Assembly: GCF_009931655.1 (NCBI RefSeq)
Contig: NZ_CP047984.1
Coordinates: 868,001 to 932,000 of the forward strand
Length of the DNA: 64,000 nucleotides
Source of the DNA: Pontibacter russatus
Lineage (GTDB): Bacteria > Bacteroidota > Bacteroidia > Cytophagales > Hymenobacteraceae
Direction of reading: 5' to 3'
Shown here piece by piece: positions 1 through 8,033 of the stretch (position 1 is its first letter; each line of letters begins with the position of its first letter). The notes under the pieces were generated by a model that worked only from the letters and a program-made list of their open reading frames with translations, was not told where the DNA came from and did not search any database. The translations under genes were made by a program, and so were the position numbers.

Positions 1-291
1 GAAGGCATAGCCGCGCGGCACGGAGATATAGACAAACTCCGCCGTGGCATTGCTTTCCAGCGCATAACTGCCTTTGGCGTCTGTCAGCGTCACGTTCATG
101 CCGTCGGTTACGGCAACGCCCGGAACGCCTCTGCCCTGCGACAGCACTTTCCCGCTGAGGCGTACGGCAGAAACGCCTCCGGCTTTTGCCGCCGCTTCAG
201 GGGCCGCCTGCAGGTCATTTACACTGAAGGTGAAGCCGGCCAGGCCAGCCAGGCCCAGCGATTTCAGGAAAGTTCTTCTTTTCTGTGACAT
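1..291 (-). CDS. Metallophosphoesterase N-terminal part (cut by window edge)
   Basis: The first 97 codons of a gene that runs off the left edge. The start ATG (289-291) opens a protein beginning MSQKRRTFLKSLGLAG, a twin-arginine-like export signal with an RR-x-F-L-K core followed by a hydrophobic stretch. After about residue 42 it reads like a small beta-sandwich of the carboxypeptidase-regulatory type (GKVLSQGRGVPGVAVTDG, then LTDAKGSYAL, then FVYISVPRGY). This combination is typical of Bacteroidota calcineurin-like phosphoesterases with a 'MetallophosN' leader domain. The catalytic domain lies outside the window, so the enzyme assignment rests on the leader alone. Expected location is periplasm or cell surface. 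Confidence 0.65.
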   Translation of the reverse strand, partial: MSQKRRTFLKSLGLAGLAGFTFSVNDLQAAPEAAAKAGGVSAVRLSGKVLSQGRGVPGVAVTDGMNVTLTDAKGSYALESNATAEFVYISVPRGYAF

Positions 292-695
292 ATGGATAAC
301 GGATGTATGATTGCTGCTTTCCGGTTATGGCATGCAAGGCGCATTAAGAAGCCTGCACGGCTATAATACAAATTTTATCGCAAAATGCAGCCTACTGCTC
401 CCACCACACTTTGGTATTGATGTCGCCATCGCCCATATGTCACACGCAGCTTGCCTGGGCTCCATCGCCCGTAGTGAATTTATAAGTGTGCCTGTTGCTA
501 TAGAGACTAAAACAGGCAACTGCTACAGCAGCAGCTCAGCAGGAAAGAGACGCCGGTATGACATTTATATTCATGTATAATGCCCTTTGGAATATTCCTA
601 CGACGCTGCAAAGCACATTTCACCAGCTACAGCCGTGTGTTGCGGCCCGACCCGTACTTGTTTCTGCCCGGTCAGACTTTCTCCTTCTGAGGCAA
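292..695. other. Intergenic, no gene supported
   Basis: About 400 bases between the divergent-looking start at 291 and the end of the broken transporter at 696. Short open frames exist on the plus strand, but none has a plausible start context, family signature or composition like the neighbouring genes. No clear terminator hairpin seen. Confidence 0.5.
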
Positions 696-1600
696 CTATT
701 TAACGGGCATGATGATGAACTCCTGTATCCGCCAGTCCAGCTTTTGCACCTCGCGCGAGGCATCTTCTATGAGCTGCGTCAGGTTCTCCTCCTGCGCCGG
801 GACAACGAAGCCCTCCCCCAGGTAGAGGTGCCCGTTCTCGCGCATGAGCAGGGCGAAGCCGCTGATCCAGGCATGGCTGCAGAGCATCTTCTTTATCTCC
901 TCCAGCAGCGGGTCCGTCTCCTGGTTGTTCACGGCCTTGGGCACCTGGTCCATCACATCAAAGGCTGCCTGCCGCAGGTTGGTGTAGCCGTCGTGTACGA
1001 TGTCCAGTGATATGACAAGCGCGGCTACGGCATCTGCCCACCACCAGCCGATGCCGAGCACGCCGAAAACGGCCGCGGCGGCAGTCATCCAGTCGGCCTT
1101 GTTCATCTTGGCATCCGTATAGAGGTTCTTCTCGTGGAGTTTGGTGGCGAGCTGGAGCTTTTTGCGCCCAAGGACAATCGCCGGGAAAGTGCCCACAGCA
1201 GCGCCGCGATCATCAGGTAGCCCAGCCATATCTGCTGCACGAAAACGACCACCGTCCCGATGGTGGCATGCTCTGCGCTGACAAGGGACATGGCGGAGTC
1301 GAACACCAGGAAAGCGCCGACGGAGAAAAGCGCCAGCGCGCTGCACAGGTAGGCAATGCTCACGACCCTGTGGTAGCCCTGTTCGGGGGCTTGTGGAAAA
1401 CCCCGGAGGCAATCAGAGACGAAACGGACGGGGTAAGGCTGAGGATGTCTTCGAACCAGGCGGTCTTCATGGCCTGTGATCAGGTGCATGGCAAGGGCGG
1501 TCGAGATCAGGTAGGCGATGGGAAGCCACTCCAGGCTCCTGGCTTTCTCAAATTCCGGCTGGAGCTCCCTCGGGTACTCGAAGTCATTCAGTTCCTTCAT
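696..1600 (-). pseudogene. Cation diffusion facilitator (CDF) transporter, multiply frameshifted
   Basis: A CDF-type metal cation/proton antiporter of the inner membrane, readable only by changing frame three times. It starts at 1600 (MKELNDFEYPRELQPEFEKA) and runs into a first membrane helix. Near 1470-1485 the reading moves to a frame giving MKTAWFEDILSLTPS, then SLIASGVFHKPP. Near 1380-1395 it returns to the first frame (GYHRVVSIAYLCSALALF). Near 1185-1195 it moves to the third frame (FPAIVLGRKKLQLATKLHEKNLYTDAKMNKADW), which continues to the stop at 696. The last shift looks like one T lost from a CTTTTCC run; the earlier ones appear to involve lost codons as well. The WFEDILSL and YTDAKMNKADW segments are typical of the CDF core. 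The C-terminal cytoplasmic domain is intact. A working protein is unlikely unless these are sequencing errors. Confidence 0.75.
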
Positions 1601-1781
1601 GCGTTATCTGGTCTGCAAGCTGCTGCTCTCTTTTGTAGAGGAATTCTTCCAGGCGCACGATGAATGCGTTCCCGCCCCGCATGGCCGCCATCACGTATTT
1701 CTTCTTCCCCTGCTTCACGTAGGGCCTGGTCAGGGCCACCCGCTTTTTCCAGGGAGTGCCGTTGGTGATGCCTGCCACCAC
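1584..1781 (-). CDS. Small hypothetical protein overlapping the CDF start
   Basis: A 65-codon frame from a GTG at 1781 (VAGITNGTPWKKRVALTRPYV, later KKYVMAAMRGGNAFIVRLEEFLYKREQQLADQ). It ends inside the first codons of the CDF gene, a 17-base overlap typical of translational coupling. The frame stays open upstream to a stop at 1836-1838, without an ATG. A start at about 1876 in another frame (MRRQPRRENPVMLREAALSA) could belong to the same gene if a frameshift lies near 1815, which would match the broken neighbour. Family not recognised. The ordinary amino-acid composition makes it more likely real than chance. Confidence 0.35.
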   Translation of the reverse strand: MVAGITNGTPWKKRVALTRPYVKQGKKKYVMAAMRGGNAFIVRLEEFLYKREQQLADQITHEGTE

Positions 1782-2121
1782 AAGGTGGATGGGCGTGCAA
1801 GCACCCGGCGTGCTCCCCTGGCCGACAGTGCTGCCTCACGCAGCATCACAGGGTTTTCGCGCCTGGGCTGCCGACGCATCCGTTTTTAAGGCTTATCGCG
1901 TACCTTTCCTGTCTTTGTTTCAAATGGCGGCACACCGGAGCTGCTCTCTTAATTGGGCCATATATCTGCTGTAGCCCCCTGCTACTCTGCCGGCAGCAGT
2001 TTCAGCCTTACCTCGCAGATTAATACTGATTTAAAATTCAGTGTTTTTCTATAAATGTTCCTGAAATCGAAATAATTATCTTCCCTGAAATTGCTTTTGG
2101 TAAGAAACACCGGACTTATAT

Positions 2122-2412
2122 ATGGCAGACAGGATTACGCAAACTCTGGAGGAGTTCGAGACCCTGGTGAGAGATGGCAAAACAGCGACTTTCTGGGTGG
2201 CCGTTCGCAAGGATGGGCTCTGGTTTGAGGTCCCCGAGAAAGAGCTGAATCAGAAGGTGCCCCTGGCGGCGGACATGTTCGACTCGCTTGCCACGTTTTT
2301 TTATGGGGTAAGTAGAATCGAGTACAACTCTCACGACTACGACAACCTGAAAAGCTTCATCAACGCGCGGGCAATGCTAGACAGATTGCTGAATAATAAG
2401 GAAGCGAGATAA
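2122..2412 (+). CDS. Hypothetical protein, 96 aa
   Basis: A small acidic cytoplasmic protein starting MADRITQTLEEFETLVRDGKT, with no signal peptide or membrane segment and no family I recognise. It contains a WVAVRKDGLWFEVPEKEL stretch and a helical tail (YDNLKSFINARAMLDRLLNNKEAR). Support for a real gene is its balanced composition and a strong stem-loop immediately after the stop at 2412. The ATG lies in a TATATATGG context without a clear Shine-Dalgarno, which is common in Bacteroidota. Confidence 0.55.
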   Translation: MADRITQTLEEFETLVRDGKTATFWVAVRKDGLWFEVPEKELNQKVPLAADMFDSLATFFYGVSRIEYNSHDYDNLKSFINARAMLDRLLNNKEAR

Positions 2413-2453
2413 GGCAGCACCGGGCAAGCTGCCCACTCTTGCTCGGTGCTGCC
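2413..2453. terminator. Bidirectional stem-loop terminator
   Basis: Arms 2413-2428 (GGCAGCACCGGGCAAG) and 2438-2453 (CTTGCTCGGTGCTGCC) pair over 16 positions with one mismatch around a 9-base loop. It sits between two convergent genes and directly abuts the stop at 2412. No strong T-run follows, so the hairpin is the main evidence. Confidence 0.7.
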
Positions 2454-2492
2454 CCATTACTGCATCATCGCCCCCTATCCAATCACTTCCTA

Positions 2493-3380
2493 TCAGTTGA
2501 AATAAGCAGTGTATTTGCCCGGCAGCGCCTCCAGGCTTTTGATTCTGATGTCTTTGTAATACACTTCGGCAGCCTCGCTCTGCAGCTGCAACCTTCCTTT
2601 CGTGAGGGGTTTGGACTCTCCGTTTTCTACGTAGCGGGAGTTCCGGAGCACCATCACGACTTGCCCGTTCACAATGTGGAGGCTCTTGTCTTCAAAACAT
2701 ATCAGCTCTATCTCTGTCCACTCCCCGTCCGGGCTTTCGTGGTCCGCGCTGCGCAGGCAGAAACCGCTGAGGTCTGTGCCCGCGCCAAGCGGCAGGAACG
2801 GCTGCCGGGTGCTGGCCACCGTGTTCATATCCCCTTCCGGTATATAGGCGCGCACATCCATGGCTGAGTTGGCAATTGTCCAGTAGTCGCCCATATGCCC
2901 CTCCATTATCTGGAACTCCTGCGAGAGCATCCATGCCCGCCAGTAGTCCACCCCGCTCTCCCCGATGGAGTGGTACAGCACGCCGGAGTCCTTTAGCTTG
3001 TCCATCCGCGGCACCCACTTCTTGTCGCCCCACCGCACCTTCAGCTTCAGGTGGTAATTCTCAAACTCCTGCTTCGTGAAGACGCAGCCATATACCTCGC
3101 CGCTGACTTTCAGCACCGGCTCGCCGTTCTCCTGTACCATAGAGAAAACTCCGGCCGTATCCCGGTTATACCCGATGGGTTTAATCAGACTTCCGTCCTC
3201 GTTTTTGGGCAAATCCCCGTTATAGCTATTCTGGTGGCGGTAGCTCAGGTACACCTCCCACTGCGACATCTCGCCGTCAAGCAGGGGCACCCACTCCTCT
3301 TTCGTCAAAAAGGAACTCAGGCTATACCAGGCAAAGGCGCAGGCCGCCAGGGCCGCCAAAACTTTAAATGCGTTTTTCAT
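2493..3380 (-). CDS. DUF1080 (3-keto-disaccharide hydrolase-like) protein
   Basis: A 295-residue exported or membrane-anchored protein. Residues 1-25 form an N-terminal signal or anchor (MKNAFKVLAALAACAFAWYSL). The rest matches the DUF1080 concanavalin-like beta-sandwich fold: an early WVPLLDGEMSQWEVY segment (the family's 'F-x-L-F-N-G-x-D-L-x-x-W' region), a central FENYHLKLKVRWGDKK strand, a GVLYHS motif, and a late ELICFEDKSLHIVNGQVV strand. Some family members act on 3-keto-glycosides; the substrate here is unknown. It is a single gene convergent with 2122-2412. Nothing looks broken. Confidence 0.85.
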   Translation of the reverse strand: MKNAFKVLAALAACAFAWYSLSSFLTKEEWVPLLDGEMSQWEVYLSYRHQNSYNGDLPKNEDGSLIKPIGYNRDTAGVFSMVQENGEPVLKVSGEVYGCVFTKQEFENYHLKLKVRWGDKKWVPRMDKLKDSGVLYHSIGESGVDYWRAWMLSQEFQIMEGHMGDYWTIANSAMDVRAYIPEGDMNTVASTRQPFLPLGAGTDLSGFCLRSADHESPDGEWTEIELICFEDKSLHIVNGQVVMVLRNSRYVENGESKPLTKGRLQLQSEAAEVYYKDIRIKSLEALPGKYTAYFN

Positions 3381-3561
3381 ATATGAGTATGGTTGTGTTT
3401 AAGCACCGGGAGGGCCTGCCTCTGCAAGCCGCGACACCCGCTCTCTTTCTTCAGAATTCAGGCGGGGGAGTCATGCAAAAGTAGCGTGGCGGTTGGGCGG
3501 GCGCGTTGTAAATATCTATTGATCTGTGGTAGATGCACCCTGTACTTTGTACTTTCATGTG

Positions 3562-4425
3562 ATGAAGCGCTATATACAGTACGAACCCTTCAATATATAC
3601 CTGTTCGACACGGATGCCTGGCAGCACCCCGTACACAGGCACAGCTACTTCGAGATTATCTTTATCAGGAGCGGGTGCGGCCTGCACGTCATTAACGGCA
3701 GCGTCCTGCTGTACACGGCGGGCGACGTGTTCCTGCTAGGCCCCGAAGACTACCACTATTTCGAGATCCGGGAGCACACCACTTTCTGCTATATCCGCTT
3801 CACGGAGGTATATATAAAAGAGCCAGCCATGCCCCGGGTGCCGGAGTGGCAGCGCACCATCGAGTTTATCCTGAGCTCGCCCTACCAGCGCAACGGCACC
3901 ATCGTGACGGAGGCCGGCGAGAAAGAGCAGCTCGACCGGCTGCTTACCGTGCTGCTGTATGAGTACGGCAACCGGCAGGGGAACTCAAATGAGATCATCA
4001 TGAACGGCTTGATGAAGGCAATGCTCGGCATACTGGCCCGGAACATGGTGCGCCAGAACCTGGATGAAAAAGCGAAAACAAAGCGATCGAGGCTGGTGGA
4101 GGATATCATGCTCTATATAGGCCAGCACATTTTTGAACCCGACGCCCTGCGCAAAGAACGGCTGGTGGAGCGGTTTCACCTTTCACTTAACTACCTGGGC
4201 ATTTACTTCAAGAAAGAGACCGGCGAAACGTTGCAGCACTATATACAGCGCTACAGGCTGAAGATGATAGAAAGCCGCCTGCTGACAAGTGAGATGAGCA
4301 TCTCTCAGATCACCCACGAATTCGGCTTTACCGACGGAAGCCACCTGAACAAGCTGTTCAAGAAGCACTACGGCGTCTCGCCCGGCGAGTACAGAGCAAG
4401 GCAGGCTGCGGGCAAGGCTACCTAA
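3562..4425 (+). CDS. AraC-family transcriptional regulator
   Basis: A DNA-binding activator of about 287 residues. I chose the ATG at 3562 (MKRYIQYEPFNIYLF) over an upstream GTG at 3526 because the cupin domain starts right after it. The N-terminal half is an AraC-type cupin sensor (HRHSYFEIIFIRSGCGLHVI, then TAGDVFLLGPEDYHYFEI). The C-terminal ~100 residues are the double helix-turn-helix, ending with ITHEFGFTDGSHLNKLFKKHYGVSPGEYR, the family signature. It is encoded opposite the DUF1080 gene, whose start is about 180 bases away, so the two could share a regulatory region. Ligand unknown. Confidence 0.9.
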   Translation: MKRYIQYEPFNIYLFDTDAWQHPVHRHSYFEIIFIRSGCGLHVINGSVLLYTAGDVFLLGPEDYHYFEIREHTTFCYIRFTEVYIKEPAMPRVPEWQRTIEFILSSPYQRNGTIVTEAGEKEQLDRLLTVLLYEYGNRQGNSNEIIMNGLMKAMLGILARNMVRQNLDEKAKTKRSRLVEDIMLYIGQHIFEPDALRKERLVERFHLSLNYLGIYFKKETGETLQHYIQRYRLKMIESRLLTSEMSISQITHEFGFTDGSHLNKLFKKHYGVSPGEYRARQAAGKAT

Positions 4426-4697
4426 GCCCGGCTGCAAGGTTCGCTTCTTCGATTCTCAAAGCCAGGCTTGGCTATATCCCTGCTTGAGGAAACAAGTGGA
4501 GCGTTTCCGGGAGACGGGGCTGGATTGTGTTAGGGCCGTTGGTGCTCCTCGCCTGCCCTGCGAAACCCGCCGCACGTTAACGCGTTGAGAACTGCAGGGG
4601 CAGTGGTGCCCTCCGGCAGCTTTTCAACAATGTCTTCTTGCTGAAACACATGCCTTATTTACCTGCTTAATCATCATGCCAACAATAAGGAAAGAAA

Positions 4698-5591
4698 ATG
4701 GACCAGAACACAACAATTGACCGCATTGCGCAGCAAAGCTGGCTTGGGGAGGCTGCCGATGCCATACGCCCCGCCGTTTTAGAGGCATTTGAGGCGGGCG
4801 GCGAGGCAGGCCGTGAAATCAAGAACTTCCTGCACGGGACCTGGCTCGGCCACCCGCTGCACCCGGTTATCACGGATATCCCGATTGGAGCCTGGACAAC
4901 TGCCGCCGTGCTGGACGGCCTGGAGTTGCTTGGGGAGGAAAAGTACGCCCCTGGTGCGGATGCCGCCGTCAGCGTTGGGCTCGCAGGGGCCATGGGTGCG
5001 GCGGTCACCGGCCTCACCGACTGGTCCGGAACGACCGGTGTACGAAGTAAAATAGGCTTGATGCACGCGTTGCTGAACGTGGGCGCCACTGCGCTTTACG
5101 CCACCTCGCTGGTTTTGCGCAGGCGCAAGGCTACCCGCGGAACGGCCATCGGCCTCTCGATGCTCGGCTACGGTGTGGTCAGCGCCTCCGCGTACCTTGG
5201 GGGGCACCTGGTATATGGCAAACAGGTTGGGGTGGACCATACCGCCACAGCCGACACGTACCCGAAAGAATTTGTGGCGGTGTTGCCGGAGAATGAGTTG
5301 GCCGAGAACACGATGCGCCGCGTAGAAGCGGGTGAAGTGCCGGTATTGCTGGCCCGTAAGAATGGGGAGATTTTTGCCATAGCGCATACCTGTTCCCATC
5401 TGGGCGGGCCACTCTCCGAAGGCAGGCTGCTGGACGACGGCAGCGTGCAATGCCCCTGGCACGGCTCCGTTTTCTCTTTAAAAGACGGCAGTGTTCAGAG
5501 CGGTCCGGCTACTGAGCCGCAACCCAGTTTTGACGTGCGGGTAAATGCCGGACAGATCGAGGTAAGGCTGCACAAACCGGAGGGCAGGTAA
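4698..5591 (+). CDS. DUF2231 membrane domain fused to Rieske [2Fe-2S] domain
   Basis: A 297-residue inner-membrane iron-sulfur protein. Residues about 45-180 form a DUF2231-like four-helix region beginning at GHPLHPVITDIPIGAW, a hallmark of that family. Residues about 195-295 are a Rieske ferredoxin domain with both cluster motifs: C-S-H-L-G-G-P-L and C-P-W-H-G-S-V-F, supplying two Cys and two His for a [2Fe-2S] centre. Known relatives are predicted electron-transfer proteins; the partner here is unknown. An AAGGA sequence lies about 10 bases before the ATG. The gene stands alone, convergent with mreB. Confidence 0.88.
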   Translation: MDQNTTIDRIAQQSWLGEAADAIRPAVLEAFEAGGEAGREIKNFLHGTWLGHPLHPVITDIPIGAWTTAAVLDGLELLGEEKYAPGADAAVSVGLAGAMGAAVTGLTDWSGTTGVRSKIGLMHALLNVGATALYATSLVLRRRKATRGTAIGLSMLGYGVVSASAYLGGHLVYGKQVGVDHTATADTYPKEFVAVLPENELAENTMRRVEAGEVPVLLARKNGEIFAIAHTCSHLGGPLSEGRLLDDGSVQCPWHGSVFSLKDGSVQSGPATEPQPSFDVRVNAGQIEVRLHKPEGR

Positions 5592-5629
5592 AAACCCTGG
5601 AAATACTGCCTTAGCTTCCTGTTGCGCGT

Positions 5630-5658
5630 CAGGGCGCTTTGGCTGGAAGTGCGCCCTG
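5630..5658. terminator. Stem-loop between convergent genes
   Basis: An 8-base perfect stem, CAGGGCGC (5630-5637) with GCGCCCTG (5651-5658), between the Rieske gene end (5591) and the mreB end (5749). Plausible shared terminator; there is no T-run. Confidence 0.45.
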
Positions 5659-5748
5659 CATGTATGCTATATATAGGCCATGTATAGGTGTTAGCCGGAG
5701 AGAGCGCCCGAACGTGCAGCGGCTCCCCCCGCAAACCAGAGCCAGCGG

Positions 5749-6771
5749 TCAGCGCATCAGGAACCTGAAGTGCCCGATGTTCTTCAGTGCAATGCCGGTG
5801 CCCCGCACCACCGCCCGAAGCGGGTCCTCCACCACATGAGTCGGAAGCTTGGTTTTGGAGGCAATTCTTCTGTCAAGGCCCCGAAGCAGTGCGCCGCCGC
5901 CGGTGAGGTATATGCCTTCCTGGTGGATGTCTGCCGAGAGCTCCGGAGGCGTGATCTCGAGCGTCTTCAGGATGGCATCCTCTATCTTGGCGAGCGATCT
6001 GTCCAGGCAGTGCGCCACCTCGGTGTAAGACACCTTCACCTGCTTGGGAAGCCCGGTCATCAGGTCGCGGCCCCTGATGGAGAAATCAGCTGGCGGATCC
6101 CTCAGTTCCGGCAAAGCAGCGCCCACCTCCATTTTTATTCTCTCAGCGGTCTGCTGACCTATCAGGATGTTGTGCTTCCGGCGCATATAGTGTACAATCT
6201 CCGCGTCGAAGCTGTCGCCCGCCACCCGGATGGACTGGTCGCAGACAATGCCGCTCAGGGCTATCACGGCGATCTCGGTGGTGCCGCCGCCAATGTCGAT
6301 GATCATATGCCCGGTGGGCTCCTGCACGTCCAGGCCAATGCCCACGGCAGCGGCCACGGGCTCGTGTATCAGGTACACCTCCTTGGCACCGGCTATCACC
6401 GCTGAGTCGCGGATGGCCCGCTTCTCCACTTCCGTGATGCCGGAAGGAACGCAGACCACCATCCTGTAAGAGGGCGCAATGCGTCTTTTGCCGTTGTCGA
6501 AGAGTTGGAGCATGCCTTTGATCATATGCTCGGCAGCGTAGAAGTCAGCAATCACCCCGTCTTTCAGGGGCCGCACGATCCGGATGTTCTCATGCGTCTT
6601 CCCTTCCATCTGCATGGCTTTCCGGCCAACAGCCAGCACTTTCCCTGATCTCCTGTCGAAGGCCACGATCGAGGGTTCGTCTACAACAATTCTGTCTTCG
6701 TGAATGACAAGGAAGTTCGCCGTACCCAAGTCTATCGCGATTCCCTGCGTAAAGAAATTAAAGATGCCCAT
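5749..6771 (-). CDS. mreB: MreB rod-shape actin homologue
   Basis: A 340-residue bacterial actin that polymerises under the inner membrane and guides cell-wall synthesis. All ATP-binding elements are present: phosphate-1 loop DLGTAN (residues 14-19), phosphate-2 IDIGGGTTE (158-166) and adenosine motif YLTGGGALL (288-296). The N-terminus MGIFNFFTQG is a likely membrane-binding amphipathic segment. Length is normal. No mreC or mreD follows; the next genes are unrelated. It may therefore be a stand-alone paralogue rather than the member of the main mre operon (inference). Confidence 0.92.
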   Translation of the reverse strand: MGIFNFFTQGIAIDLGTANFLVIHEDRIVVDEPSIVAFDRRSGKVLAVGRKAMQMEGKTHENIRIVRPLKDGVIADFYAAEHMIKGMLQLFDNGKRRIAPSYRMVVCVPSGITEVEKRAIRDSAVIAGAKEVYLIHEPVAAAVGIGLDVQEPTGHMIIDIGGGTTEIAVIALSGIVCDQSIRVAGDSFDAEIVHYMRRKHNILIGQQTAERIKMEVGAALPELRDPPADFSIRGRDLMTGLPKQVKVSYTEVAHCLDRSLAKIEDAILKTLEITPPELSADIHQEGIYLTGGGALLRGLDRRIASKTKLPTHVVEDPLRAVVRGTGIALKNIGHFRFLMR

Positions 6772-6855
6772 TTATCGGTGTTAGAATATGATACTTTGTC
6801 CCTGCCTCTTACTTAAGCAGACAGCATTTTGGCACGACCAGAAGCGGGACCGGGT

Positions 6856-7269
6856 TTAGAGATACTGGTCGCCTGCCGCCTCCGGCTGGTAGATGATCTC
6901 CTCCACCTTGTACTTCACCGTGCCTTGCGGCGCAGGCCACTCTACTTCGTCGCCTACCCGGCAGCCCAGCACAGCCGTGGCGACAGGCGCCAGGATAGAA
7001 ACCTTGCGGTTTGCCAAATCCGCGTCTTTGGGGTATACGATGGTAATCTCCATCACAGCAGAAGTTTTCAGATCCTTCAGCTTCACCAGCGAATTCATCG
7101 TGACCACATCCACAGGAATCTCCTCTGAAGGCACCACGCGCGCGCGCTTCAATTCCCTGCTGAGCCCTTCCACAGCCTGTGGACCGCTTATCTCACGCTG
7201 CGCCAGCACCAGACTGTGCAGCCGCTGGTAATCTCTCTGTGTTAAATAAATCGTGTTCATCTTCTTCAA
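6856..7269 (-). CDS. rnk: GreA/GreB C-terminal-domain protein, Rnk-like
   Basis: A 137-residue protein with a short helical N-terminus and a C-terminal FKBP-like domain of the GreA/GreB family (VVTMNSLVKLKDL, then ITIVYPKDADLANRKVSILAPVATAVLGCRVGDEVEW). This layout fits 'nucleoside diphosphate kinase regulator' Rnk proteins, which bind RNA polymerase near its secondary channel but lack the long coiled-coil of Gre factors. The start may be 7269 or the second Met at 7260. It lies 85 bases upstream of mreB on the same strand and may be co-transcribed with it. Confidence 0.8.
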   Translation of the reverse strand: MKKMNTIYLTQRDYQRLHSLVLAQREISGPQAVEGLSRELKRARVVPSEEIPVDVVTMNSLVKLKDLKTSAVMEITIVYPKDADLANRKVSILAPVATAVLGCRVGDEVEWPAPQGTVKYKVEEIIYQPEAAGDQYL

Positions 7270-8033
7270 TGTATGTTTAATTAATCATTTTTCAAGGTGT
7301 TACCCTTCCAAAGTGTCATACGCACCCTGACCACTCTCTATACAGCATAGATTGGAAAGTACCGGCTGTTGTTTCGTTTCTGTAGATGGCGGATAACTCT
7401 GAGCGGTGCCCTGCCTGGCAGCTATATATAAAACGGGCAGCAGGAATAGCAAAAAGTCGGAGCGGTTGGGCACCATGTAGCGCGCGCCCTCAGCTTGATA
7501 CCGGTGAAAGCCGGAGAAGCAAACCTTTGGCTCCAGTCTTACCGGATGTAGTCCTTTGGGGAAGTATAAAAATAAAGCCGGTAACCGTTCAGCACATCAC
7601 TTAACGTGACGTGATGCGACGCTGCCACAAAGCCACTGAGCGGCTTTGGAAGAGAGCTTCGATATTTGAGTTTGGGCAGCACGGTTTTTTTAAAAGTATT
7701 CCAAAGTAAAGCATTGCCCGGCGCAAAAGCAACACAGCCAGTAAGGATTGTGACGGCTGACACAGATTCAATCACTGATTGTTATCCAAATTGGCGCCGC
7801 GCTGCCACAGCGGCAGGAAAGCAGCCCGGGCGGTAATCCGGACGGCAGGATCAAAGGGCAGCTTTCGGCACTCAACAACGCTTCAGCAAACATTTTTGCT
7901 ACATAAGGAGCTAAAATTTAAGAATTACAGATTCTGCTTCGTAAATTTCAGCGTTTTTAGTAGGCGAAACGACGTTTCGTTTATAAATTCGTTTTTTTCA
8001 ACCCGGATTTTAAATAATTCATAACTGCATTAT
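7270..8033. other. Long intergenic region before gdhA with palindromes
   Basis: No gene supported in 760 bases; the short frames here have no family signature. Two small perfect palindromes stand out: CAATCACTGATTG (7769-7781) and CGAAACG-A-CGTTTCG (7965-7979), the second about 55 bases before the gdhA start in an A/T-rich promoter-like stretch. Either could be an operator. Confidence 0.5.
7965..7979. promoter_or_regulatory. Palindrome upstream of gdhA, operator candidate
   Basis: A perfect 7-base inverted repeat around a single central A (CGAAACG A CGTTTCG), 54 bases before the gdhA ATG. Size and position fit a dimeric repressor or activator site for nitrogen control of glutamate dehydrogenase; the regulator is not identifiable from the window. 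Confidence 0.4.

Noticed and set aside
7539..7775. 78-codon minus-strand frame in the gdhA leader
   Set aside because: No signature; overlaps a palindrome and an A/T-rich promoter-like area.
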